A DNA stretch of 10,075 bases from Thermoplasmatota archaeon (GCA_023379555.1 JAMCQR010000051.1:1-10075), one strand, 5' to 3'. Positions 1 to 6,252 are shown, counted from the first letter of the stretch. The notes: a model not told the origin generated them from the letters alone. Numbers and translations are program-made.

Positions 1-1
1 A

Positions 2-547
2 TCGTCATCGCTAGCCACCCAGCTGAACATACAGCAGACGACTCCTATCGGTGGACTGGCGTGGTACCTTGCAAATCCGAACGGGATAGCCAACTGGCTC
101 TTCCCGATATTACAGCCTTCGGTGTACAAGACACAACTGCTCAGCCATCCCCCATGGGAGATGAGCGTCCACGTGCTGGCTTATGTCACTTTCATGGTCG
201 GGGCATCTGTAATGTTCGCGAAGTTCTGGATTGAGACGACCAACATGAACTCTGAAGGTGTCGCGAGACAGATTCAAAGCTCCGGGATGCAGATCCCCGG
301 ATTCAGAAGGGACCCGAGGGTCCTCAAGAGGGTCCTGGACAAATACATACCTGCAATCACAGTCTTCAGCGGTGCTGCGGTAGGAGCACTGGCTGCTGGA
401 GCAGACCTCATCGGCACGGTCGGTAACGCCTCAGGAACCGGTGTGTTGCTGACTGTAGGTATTGTCATTCAGCTATACCAAGCGATGGGCAAGGAGCAGA
501 TGACAGAAATGTATCCTTTCATGAGAGACTTCTTTGGAGGATTGTAG
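2..547 (+). CDS. secY: Protein translocase subunit SecY, C-terminal part (5' end outside window)
   Basis: SecY is the pore-forming subunit of the Sec translocon; it moves unfolded proteins across, or into, the cytoplasmic membrane. The reading frame is open from the window edge and ends at TAG 545-547, giving the last 181 residues. Visible are the cytosolic loop between TM8 and TM9 (motif SGMQIPGFRRDPRVL), which in the family contacts ribosomes and partner proteins, then TM9 (IPAITVFSGAAVGALAA) and the very typical TM10 stretch with GTGVLLTVGIV, followed by a short cytosolic tail. The in-frame ATG near 170 and other internal Met codons are not starts, because conserved SecY sequence continues upstream of them to the edge. 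It is the first gene of a run that continues into adkA after 5 nt. The secY-adk order is the usual one at the end of archaeal ribosomal-protein operons. Family assignment is firm; the missing N-terminal half cannot be assessed. Confidence 0.96.
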   Translation, partial: SSSLATQLNIQQTTPIGGLAWYLANPNGIANWLFPILQPSVYKTQLLSHPPWEMSVHVLAYVTFMVGASVMFAKFWIETTNMNSEGVARQIQSSGMQIPGFRRDPRVLKRVLDKYIPAITVFSGAAVGALAAGADLIGTVGNASGTGVLLTVGIVIQLYQAMGKEQMTEMYPFMRDFFGGL

Positions 548-552
548 AACAG

Positions 553-1116
553 ATGAAAGTGATAATAGGGGGGATTCCCGGGGTAGGAAAGACCACAGTC
601 CTCGAAGAACTCTTGAAGGATGGGTTCAGGGTAGAAAACTACGGGGACGCAATGCTCAAGGAAGCCATTGCCCGGGATTATGCAAAGAGTAGGGACGAGC
701 TGAGAAAACTTCCGGTGGTGAAGCAGCAGGAGATACAGGCGCTTGCAGCGGAGAAACTCGCGCAGTTCAAGGATGTCATCATCGACACTCACTTCTCAGT
801 CAACACCAAGGGAGGGTACCTCCCTGGGTTGCCAGTCAACGTACTAGATACACTACATCCGGACCTTTTCATATCAATAGAAGCGGACCCGCTCGAGATA
901 TTTGAAAGGAGAAAGAACGATCCAAGAAGGAACAGGGACAAGGACTCCCTCGAGAGGATTAGGTCTCACATGGAGGCCAACAGGGAATACGGGATAACTT
1001 ATTCTGCCATGACAGGTTCTCCACTGCTGGTCGTAATGAACGAGAACGGAAAGGTAAAAGAGGCTTCTTTAAAGATAATCTCCGTAATAAGACCGAACGA
1101 TGAAGGTGGGCAATGA
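553..1116 (+). CDS. adkA: Archaeal-type adenylate kinase (AdkA)
   Basis: The enzyme catalyses AMP + ATP = 2 ADP in the cytosol and keeps adenylate pools balanced. The 187 residues begin with MKVIIGGIPGVGKTT, whose P-loop G7-T14 binds ATP phosphates. Residues 78-93 (IDTHFSVNTKGGYLPG) match the substrate-binding segment of the archaeal AdkA family rather than bacterial Adk, and an Arg/Asp-rich lid follows at about 119-135 (RRKNDPRRNRDKD). The length is normal for AdkA (about 190). The ATG at 553 is supported by GGAGG at 536-540, inside the secY end. The stop at 1114-1116 shares ATGA with the start of the next gene, so translational coupling is likely. The location directly after secY is conserved in archaea. 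Confidence 0.95.
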   Translation: MKVIIGGIPGVGKTTVLEELLKDGFRVENYGDAMLKEAIARDYAKSRDELRKLPVVKQQEIQALAAEKLAQFKDVIIDTHFSVNTKGGYLPGLPVNVLDTLHPDLFISIEADPLEIFERRKNDPRRNRDKDSLERIRSHMEANREYGITYSAMTGSPLLVVMNENGKVKEASLKIISVIRPNDEGGQ

Positions 1117-1826
1117 GTCAGAGACAACGATCTCCACCAACACCTCAGACCAGGGAACAGCAGCAGGCCATGTCATCTTCGATGAGGACGCAGATGCTCT
1201 ATTTCCTGATAATGATACTTCTTCTCTTCGTTTATACTGTCCCGACCCTGAGGGAATTGTTCTCGATACCCATGACGTACATCCTTCAGCCGGTCATAGG
1301 GTTTGACTACACTCGTCCACTATTCACAATCCTTGGGGCAGCTCTCCTGACCGGATTTGTGAACACGATTGCAAGACATTTCTTCACCGATTATTTCGGT
1401 ATGGCAGAAATGCAGCACAAGAACAAGAAACTCCAGGAGAGATATAGGGAGGCAATAAGGTCAAGAGACAAGGCTGAAATGGATTCAGTCAGAGCCGAGC
1501 AGTCCAGGTCAATGCAGGACTCGATGAAGTTGACACAGCAGCAGATGAAGCCAACTTTCGTGACACTGATACTCACGGTGCTGATCTTTGCGTGGTTGAT
1601 AGGATTCATGTACCAGGTCCAGAAACTCGATTTCACAACGATCAATTCACCGTTCGGTCAGGGGGACCTCATGACGCGCTATTTCGGATTCTATATATGG
1701 ATAGGACTGTACTCGCTGTTTTCACTAATATTCACATACCCGTTGCAGTACTCGCTCAAACTATGGTACATGAGGCGGAGAGTTAGGAATGAGGGTAACT
1801 ATATCGGGCCCACCGGGCAGCGGTAA
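1113..1826 (+). CDS. DUF106 membrane protein (archaeal EMC3/Get1/YidC-like insertase family)
   Basis: This is a 237-residue membrane protein. Likely transmembrane segments are at about 28-46, 68-88, 148-168 and 190-213. Between the second and third lies a charged, Gln/Met/Lys-rich helical segment (about 97-146) that would form the cytosolic coiled coil typical of the DUF106 family. That family is related to the Oxa1 superfamily (YidC, EMC3, Get1), and insertion of membrane proteins is the expected role; this rests on family knowledge, not on a catalytic motif. Its place between secY/adkA and cmk is the standard archaeal one and fits a translocon partner. The start ATG overlaps the adkA stop by 4 nt and has GGTGG just upstream; an internal ATG at residue 20 is possible. 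The tail is basic (RRRVRNEG), and its last 12 codons overlap the start of cmk. Confidence 0.87.
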   Translation: MSQRQRSPPTPQTREQQQAMSSSMRTQMLYFLIMILLLFVYTVPTLRELFSIPMTYILQPVIGFDYTRPLFTILGAALLTGFVNTIARHFFTDYFGMAEMQHKNKKLQERYREAIRSRDKAEMDSVRAEQSRSMQDSMKLTQQQMKPTFVTLILTVLIFAWLIGFMYQVQKLDFTTINSPFGQGDLMTRYFGFYIWIGLYSLFSLIFTYPLQYSLKLWYMRRRVRNEGNYIGPTGQR

Positions 1827-2331
1827 GACAACTGTTGCAGAAATTGTCAGCAACAGGTTGTCCTATGAACTTGTTACCGGTGGAAAGATTTTCAGGGAAA
1901 AGGCAAAAGAAATGAAAATTTCACTCGCAGAACTGGGAACAGCAGCCGAGAAAGAGGGCAGCTACGATAGGGTACTAGACTCATATCTTCTGGATGTTCT
2001 GAGAGCGAAATCCAATGTAATCGTTGAGTCGAGACTCTCGGGATGGCTGTGTCATATGAATGGGATAGAAGCTTTCAAGGTTTTCGTAGATGCAAGGGAG
2101 GATGTGCGTCTCCAGAGGATCAGGAATTCCATAAATTACAGGGAAGAAGAGAAGGGAGACAACCTGCTCTACCAGATAAGAGAAAGGGAAGAGAGCGAGT
2201 GGGCTCGCTACAAGAAATACTATGGAATAGATTTCAGGGACACATCGATATATGATCTAGTTGTGGATGCAAGTTCAGAAGGAGCGGAAAAAATCGCGGA
2301 GGTGATAATCTCTGGTCTCAGTCTTCGGTAA
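1789..2331 (+). CDS. cmk: Archaeal-type cytidylate kinase
   Basis: The enzyme phosphorylates CMP and dCMP to the diphosphates with ATP, in pyrimidine salvage and nucleotide balance. The 180-residue protein starts MRVTISGPPGSGKTT, with the P-loop at residues 7-15. VESRLSGW at about 79-86 is the archaeal Cmk equivalent of the CMP-binding region, and the charged lid REREESEWARYKKYYGID spans about 131-148. The length matches the short archaeal Cmk family. The ATG at 1789 is preceded by GGAG at 1777-1780, and the family N-terminus begins exactly here, so the 38-nt overlap with the DUF106 gene is probably genuine. It is followed by cbf5, which most likely starts within its last 20 nt. In many euryarchaea genes for L34e and L14e flank cmk; neither is present here. 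Confidence 0.94.
   Translation: MRVTISGPPGSGKTTVAEIVSNRLSYELVTGGKIFREKAKEMKISLAELGTAAEKEGSYDRVLDSYLLDVLRAKSNVIVESRLSGWLCHMNGIEAFKVFVDAREDVRLQRIRNSINYREEEKGDNLLYQIREREESEWARYKKYYGIDFRDTSIYDLVVDASSEGAEKIAEVIISGLSLR
2298..2306 (+). promoter_or_regulatory. Strong Shine-Dalgarno site deciding the cbf5 start
   Basis: GGAGGTGAT is complementary over nine bases to the conserved 3' end of archaeal 16S rRNA. It lies inside the cmk coding region (codons for Glu-Val-Ile), with 5 nt between it and CTG 2312. No ATG, GTG or TTG occurs in the cbf5 frame between the upstream stop (2306-2308) and GTG 2381. The site therefore supports initiation at 2312. It could be coincidental, since the cmk protein sequence also constrains these bases. 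Confidence 0.6.
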
Positions 2332-3202
2332 GGAACCACGTGAAAGATCGATAGAAGAGCGTATAAACTTCGGTTTCGTCGTGCTTGACAAGCCGCGGGG
2401 CCCCACCTCACATCAGGTGTCGGCGTGGGTCAAGGAAATTCTGGGGATTTCAAAAGCGGGTCACGTGGGTACCCTGGACCCAAACGTGACAGGCGTATTG
2501 CCCGTTGGATTGCAAAAAGCAACGAGACTGGCAGATTTCCTGCACGAACAGGGCAAGGAGTACGTCACGCTAATGTTGCTTCACAAGGCTGTGGACAGGA
2601 TGAGGGTCGAGGACGTGCTGAAGGAATTCACGGGAGAAATTTTCCAATTTCCACCGCTTAGATCGGCGGTCGCAAGGAACCTCAGAAAGAGGATGATATA
2701 TTCACTCAAATTAATGGAAATGAAAGAAAGACACGTCCTTTTCAATGCAGACGTTGAATCAGGTGTCTACATCAGGACACTCTGCAGGGATATGGGAGAT
2801 GCGCTCCTGGTTGGCGGGAACATGGTTGAGCTCAGAAGGACACGCAGCGGACCTCTGAACGAATCCAACCTATCGACACTGCAGAAACTCAAGGACGCAT
2901 ACACACTTTACAAGGACGGTGACGAGAAGCTGCTCTCAAGCATGCTCATCGATCCGGAGCAGGTCACAAAGGACTACCCAAGAATAATACTGAAGGAGAG
3001 TGCCATAGACGCTATGGCCCATGGTGCGAGTATTTTCAGGAAGGGAATCATAGAAGACATGGGAGAGGGAAAGACACTCAGGATAATGAGTCCCAGGGGA
3101 GAACTCCTCGGAATGGGAACCAGGGAGGGAGAAGTCGTGAAGCCTTCTGTCGTGCTCATAGACAGAGGTGTCTATCCGAAAGGCTGGAAGACTGGCAATT
3201 GA
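2312..3202 (+). CDS. cbf5: Cbf5, archaeal tRNA/rRNA pseudouridine synthase (probable CTG start)
   Basis: Cbf5 is the catalytic subunit of the archaeal H/ACA RNP, which isomerises guide-selected uridines in rRNA to pseudouridine; it can also modify tRNA U55. With the start at 2312 the protein has 296 residues. The signature GHVGTLDP carries the catalytic Asp (about D56). KEYVTL, FPPLRSAV, GVYIRTLCRDMG and VELRRTRSGPL follow in the usual order, and a C-terminal PUA domain covers about 222-291. The GTG at 2381 would cut off conserved sequence: the in-frame upstream residues GKEPRERSIEERINFGFVV match the N-terminal segment of other archaeal Cbf5 proteins. In that upstream stretch the only near-standard start codon is CTG 2312, placed 5 nt after a strong Shine-Dalgarno. 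The precise start is inferred and could also reflect a mutated ATG or a sequencing error. The gene ends the secY-adkA-DUF106-cmk run. Confidence 0.93.
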   Translation: MVSVFGKEPRERSIEERINFGFVVLDKPRGPTSHQVSAWVKEILGISKAGHVGTLDPNVTGVLPVGLQKATRLADFLHEQGKEYVTLMLLHKAVDRMRVEDVLKEFTGEIFQFPPLRSAVARNLRKRMIYSLKLMEMKERHVLFNADVESGVYIRTLCRDMGDALLVGGNMVELRRTRSGPLNESNLSTLQKLKDAYTLYKDGDEKLLSSMLIDPEQVTKDYPRIILKESAIDAMAHGASIFRKGIIEDMGEGKTLRIMSPRGELLGMGTREGEVVKPSVVLIDRGVYPKGWKTGN

Positions 3203-3207
3203 GTTCA

Positions 3208-3243
3208 AAAAAAAGATTTTAATCTATTTGCTGTTATACAGAA
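3208..3243 (+). promoter_or_regulatory. Archaeal promoter (A-rich BRE plus TATA) of the antiporter gene
   Basis: An A-tract (3207-3214) followed by GATTTTAATC (3215-3224) resembles a BRE/TATA pair. Its centre lies about 25 nt before GTG 3244, so the transcript would start at or next to the start codon (leaderless). No Shine-Dalgarno precedes the GTG, which agrees with this. It separates the antiporter from the upstream cbf5 operon. Confidence 0.5.
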
Positions 3244-4476
3244 GTGTACAGCTTCCTAGCTCCCATCCTCATTGCACTTACTCTAGGGTACCTGGCAACG
3301 CTGATAGCTAGACTCACTGGGACTGTATACATTCCGTATCTCCTGCTGCTTGGTATTCTGGTGGGACCGGTTCTCTACCTCATCAAACCAGGGGAAGCTG
3401 AAGTGCTTTTCTACAATTACATCGGGCCAATAGGGGCCGCATTCGTTATACTCGCCGAGTCGTCCAAGATTCCAAGATATCTGCTGAGGAGGATAGTGAA
3501 ACCACTATCGATGTTGTTAACCTTTGTTCTTTTTGTCACCGGGATAACGACCGGAGTCATTCTGGTATTCCTCCTGAGAGCACCGGTATGGGTCGGGTTC
3601 ATAGTCGGAGCCATCATCTCTTCCACGGATCCAGCATCCGTTATTACCTCCCTAAGGAAAACGAAAGTATCTGAAGTACCATCCACGTTGCTGGTAACAG
3701 AATCTGTGTTCAACGACCCGTTCTCGTACCTGTTCCTAATAACGTTAATAATCATCTTCTTTCCAAAGAACGTCTCCTTGGTACAGTCGTCTCCATTCAC
3801 TTTCAGCAACGTGTTCCTCTACGTTCTTTTCACGCAGGGATTATTTCCGATACTGATTGCTGGAGCCCTGTTCGGACTGCTCTACCTACTCAGGATCAAA
3901 CTGCCGAAGGATTTCAAAGAATATTATACAGCCATGTTCCTACTGTTCGGCTTGTCTGCCTACTCGATAACTGTCGTGGCGGGCGGATCCGGTTATATGG
4001 CTGCGGCCATCTTCGGGGTTCTCTCAGGGAATTTCATGCCGAGAGATACCGAATTCGAAAACTACAAGCAGTTCATGGACAACATATCCACATTCGCAGC
4101 GATCCTTATATTCGTGTTTCTGGGTGCTTCCATCAATCTTTCCATCCTTACTTCATTCGTCATCCCTGGCATTCTGATTGCGCTGATTCTGATATTCATC
4201 GTGAGACCACTCGCTGTCATATTAGCGGGTTCGGTGGACGTTAACCTGAAGTACGGAGACCTCTTGTTCGTGGGGCTTGAGGGTACGAGAGGTATCTTCC
4301 CCGCAATACTGGCGCCGACCGTTCTCATAATAGGGAATCAGACAAACAACGTGCTGCTGCAATACTGGGGACAGGCTATAGAAGCGCTTGTACTGGTCAT
4401 CATATTCACTTCATTGACTGTCCAGCCATTGCTGATGGGTAGGATTTACAAAGCGCTTCATAAAGACGAAGTCTGA
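3244..4476 (+). CDS. CPA1/NhaP-type Na+/H+ antiporter
   Basis: The protein is an integral membrane cation/proton exchanger of 410 residues with about 12 hydrophobic segments covering nearly its whole length. Residues 127-133 (STDPASV) correspond to the unwound-helix TDP motif of NhaP exchangers, and 153-158 (ESVFND) supply the conserved ion-site Asn157-Asp158. Residues 346-350 (EGTRG) match the Arg-containing G-x-R-G motif of CPA1. The combination points to the electroneutral CPA1 group; the exported ion (Na+, Li+ or K+) cannot be decided from sequence. The start is GTG 3244, without a Shine-Dalgarno but with a TATA-like box about 25 nt upstream, so the mRNA is probably leaderless. The gene is monocistronic: it follows cbf5 by 41 nt with its own promoter and is convergent with the small gene at 4525-4689. 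No soluble regulatory domain (such as TrkA-C) is attached. Confidence 0.9.
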   Translation: MYSFLAPILIALTLGYLATLIARLTGTVYIPYLLLLGILVGPVLYLIKPGEAEVLFYNYIGPIGAAFVILAESSKIPRYLLRRIVKPLSMLLTFVLFVTGITTGVILVFLLRAPVWVGFIVGAIISSTDPASVITSLRKTKVSEVPSTLLVTESVFNDPFSYLFLITLIIIFFPKNVSLVQSSPFTFSNVFLYVLFTQGLFPILIAGALFGLLYLLRIKLPKDFKEYYTAMFLLFGLSAYSITVVAGGSGYMAAAIFGVLSGNFMPRDTEFENYKQFMDNISTFAAILIFVFLGASINLSILTSFVIPGILIALILIFIVRPLAVILAGSVDVNLKYGDLLFVGLEGTRGIFPAILAPTVLIIGNQTNNVLLQYWGQAIEALVLVIIFTSLTVQPLLMGRIYKALHKDEV

Positions 4477-4524
4477 CAACTCAGTCATTAGGAAAGATCA
4501 CGAGCTCATAAACGGTTGGTTGAT

Positions 4525-4689
4525 CTATAAGTTGTCAAATTCCTCGCTGACATCGATGATTACTTGTTCCATCAGCTTCTCGATGTTTCTTGCAGAAAAC
4601 TCTCTGAGGCCACCCATTTCGCTCTTAACTTTTGCAAAGAACTTTGCATTTTCAGAATAAATATCGAAGTGAACGAGTAGCTCTTCCAT
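4525..4689 (-). CDS. Small protein of unknown function, 54 aa
   Basis: I do not recognise this family. The frame runs from ATG (4687-4689 on the complement) to TAG and gives an acidic, mostly helical-looking protein that begins MEELLVHFDIYSENAKFFAK, contains VKSEMGGLREFS in the middle and ends with EQVIIDVSEEFDNL. It has no signal peptide, membrane segment, cysteines or HTH motif. Support for a real gene: a TATA-like sequence (TTAAAAATTTAT on the minus strand) lies about 26 nt before the ATG, in the position expected for a leaderless transcript; the residue composition is normal for a soluble protein; and it fills most of an otherwise empty gap. It is convergent with the antiporter gene and divergent from acr3. 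It could be a chance frame, but the promoter spacing argues against that. Confidence 0.6.
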   Translation of the reverse strand: MEELLVHFDIYSENAKFFAKVKSEMGGLREFSARNIEKLMEQVIIDVSEEFDNL

Positions 4690-4710
4690 GCCTGCTGATA
4701 AATATGCTGT

Positions 4711-4722
4711 ATAAATTTTTAA
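4711..4722 (-). promoter_or_regulatory. TATA box for the 54-aa small gene
   Basis: On the minus strand the sequence TTAAAAATTTAT lies with its centre about 26-28 nt before the ATG at 4689. This is the archaeal TATA position for a transcript that starts at or near the initiation codon. A 10-bp palindrome (4731-4740) lies just upstream of it. Confidence 0.5.
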
Positions 4723-4783
4723 CTCATTTTTGTAGCTACATAGTGGATCCAGTTGTCAGTAAAGATGCAATAGTTCTATCCTC

Positions 4784-4816
4784 TCATATCATAAAACATT
4801 AATATGACAATATGAT
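4784..4816. promoter_or_regulatory. Candidate operator repeats upstream of acr3
   Basis: The AT-rich stretch holds TCATAT (4784-4789), ATCATA (4788-4793) and two direct copies of AATATGA (4801-4807 and 4809-4815). ATCATA and TATGAT (4811-4816) form an inverted repeat with a 17-nt spacer. The right end runs into a TATA-like sequence (4812-4822). ArsR-family repressors bind AT-rich dyads that overlap promoters, so the ArsR encoded downstream is the obvious candidate ligand. The arms are short and the match is inferred, not matched to a known site. Confidence 0.35.
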
Positions 4817-4847
4817 TTAAAAGAGTGTTCCGAATCCTCGTATACAT
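4811..4847 (+). promoter_or_regulatory. Promoter region of the acr3-arsR operon
   Basis: Two TATA-like elements precede acr3: TATGATTTAAAAG at about 4811-4823 and TATACATT at 4841-4848. The first would give a leader of about 35 nt, the second a leader of about 10 nt. Either allows the purine-rich GGAAGGGG (4872-4879), directly before ATG 4880, to be in the transcript. I cannot choose between them. Confidence 0.4.
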
Positions 4848-4879
4848 TGCGAATTCTGGGGTAGAACTGAAGGAAGGGG

Positions 4880-5941
4880 ATGTCTGCGAATTCAGTTAGA
4901 GTTCGAAGGTCACTTCCTCTCAGAACGACACTTTTTCCAGTATTCGTGGTAGTTTCAATGATTCTGGGGTTGGGGTTGAGTTTCAAAGGAAGTAATCTGA
5001 TCGGGACCGTATCGACCTTTGGAATCCCGATCGGTCTCTTCTTCATGATTTATCCAGCGATGACGAAGGTGCACCTAAAGGAAATTCTCGGAGGCATGAA
5101 GGATGTTAGGAAACTAGGCCTGATGATCTTCCTGAATTATGCTATTGCTCCCTTTCTGGTCGCGGGACTCGCTTATTTATTCTTCTTCGGCATATTCGAA
5201 CGGTTTGGATTCATTGGGACACAGGTCGGGTCACAGGTCCTTGTGGGAATCATATTGCTCGGAGTGGCCCCATGCATAGCCATGGTCATGGTGTGGACAG
5301 ATCTGGCAAAAGGCAACCTAGCGGCCGGAGTCTCGTTCGTTGCATGGAATTCCATAATACAGGTCCTGACTACTCCGTTCCTGGTCTATTTCCTTGCACG
5401 GACACAGCTGATTATCAATCCGCTGGTGATCCTGAAGAGCGTTATTTTGTATCTTGTGACCCCTTTGGTGGCAGGAACGCTAACACGTTATTTCCTTTGG
5501 CGAAAACCATATTTCACGAAGTTCTTGAATCGTCTGGGAACTGTGCAAACACTCGCCCTGATGTTCACAATTGTCAGCATTTTCTGGAGTGAGGGATCGG
5601 GTATACTGGATCACATAACACTGATTTGGATGGTGGGCGTTGTCATGCTCTCCTTCTATTTCGTGCTCTTTCATTTGGGATATTACGCAGCAAAGAGAGC
5701 GAAGTTCGACTATCCCGATTCGACTGCAATAGGTTTTACAGTTTCAGCAAGGGACTTTGAGATAAGTATAGCCATAGCGATTGTGGCATTTGCTGCGTAC
5801 CCGTACGTGATATTCACGACTGCAATAGGCCCCCTGCTCGAAATTCCGCTCATGCTGTTGCTCGTCTGGTTGCAGCTGACCAGGAGAAACAGCATCATGA
5901 AGGCAGACCCAAGCCAGGGAGTGATTCTGGGTGAAAAGTGA
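4880..5941 (+). CDS. acr3: ACR3-type arsenite efflux permease
   Basis: The protein exports As(III), and in some members Sb(III), across the cytoplasmic membrane using the proton-motive force. It has 353 residues and about 10 hydrophobic segments, the normal size for ACR3 in the bile acid:sodium symporter/AT superfamily. Diagnostic stretches are GLFFMIYPAMTKV (52-64), LGVAPCIAMVMVWTDLAKG (127-145) and GFTVSARDFEISIAIAI (285-301). C132 and E294 correspond to the Cys and Glu reported as essential in ACR3 transporters. A bile-acid/pantothenate symporter of the same superfamily is excluded by these two motifs. ATG 4880 is the only standard start after the in-frame stop at 4868-4870. The purine-rich stretch before it touches the ATG, so Shine-Dalgarno spacing is poor. 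The stop overlaps arsR by 11 nt, so both genes are probably one operon induced by arsenite. Confidence 0.93.
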   Translation: MSANSVRVRRSLPLRTTLFPVFVVVSMILGLGLSFKGSNLIGTVSTFGIPIGLFFMIYPAMTKVHLKEILGGMKDVRKLGLMIFLNYAIAPFLVAGLAYLFFFGIFERFGFIGTQVGSQVLVGIILLGVAPCIAMVMVWTDLAKGNLAAGVSFVAWNSIIQVLTTPFLVYFLARTQLIINPLVILKSVILYLVTPLVAGTLTRYFLWRKPYFTKFLNRLGTVQTLALMFTIVSIFWSEGSGILDHITLIWMVGVVMLSFYFVLFHLGYYAAKRAKFDYPDSTAIGFTVSARDFEISIAIAIVAFAAYPYVIFTTAIGPLLEIPLMLLLVWLQLTRRNSIMKADPSQGVILGEK

Positions 5942-6251
5942 GGATCTGAGAACCTGCACCGTCAAGGGCATCAAGAAAGTCGATACGAGGAAGTATCAGA
6001 AATCCTCTGAGATGATTTCAGCACTTGCGAACGGCTCTAGAATTGCCATACTTGACATTATGCTAGAGTATGGAGAGGTCTGTGCCTGCGACCTAGAAAT
6101 AGCCCTTGGCTTGCCACAGCCTACGGTGACCTCTCATCTTCACAAACTGTACGAAGTCGGACTGCTACTGAGAAGAGAGAAATGGAAGTTCACTTATTAT
6201 TCGATAAATCCAAGGCATTCAGATCTCATAGGGGTTGTCTTGGCCAAGTAA
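5931..6251 (+). CDS. arsR: ArsR/SmtB-family arsenite-responsive repressor
   Basis: The protein is a winged-helix repressor of 106 residues, likely dimeric, that would release DNA when As(III) binds. SRIAILDIML begins the family fold. GEVCACDLEIALGLPQPTVT (48-67) contains the metal motif CxCDL (C51, C53) at the start of the recognition region, followed by SHLHKLYEVGLLLRREKWKFTYYSIN (helix end and wing). The CxC matches the E. coli-type ArsR site, but the third ligand of that protein is Glu56 here; Cys9 near the N-terminus might replace it. The GTG start at 5931 lies inside acr3 and has a GGAGTGAT-like Shine-Dalgarno at 5918-5925. The regulator as second gene of the operon implies autoregulation through the acr3 promoter. 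A sensor of another soft metal is possible, but the acr3 partner makes arsenite the best guess. Confidence 0.91.
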   Translation: MKSEDLRTCTVKGIKKVDTRKYQKSSEMISALANGSRIAILDIMLEYGEVCACDLEIALGLPQPTVTSHLHKLYEVGLLLRREKWKFTYYSINPRHSDLIGVVLAK

Positions 6252-6252
6252 T

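Noticed and set aside
1100..1306. Alternative 68-codon plus-strand frame over the start of the DUF106 gene
   Set aside because: It is out of frame with a well-supported membrane protein whose start couples to adkA, and its product shows no family features.
3417..3809. Long minus-strand frame (130 codons) opposite the antiporter
   Set aside because: It is the antisense shadow of a strongly supported transporter frame; it has no promoter or ribosome site of its own and a composition that mirrors the hydrophobic codons.
5107..5130. A C-box-like TGATGA in acr3 as part of a C/D guide RNA
   Set aside because: It lies within conserved acr3 coding sequence, and no properly spaced D, C' and D' boxes were found around it.
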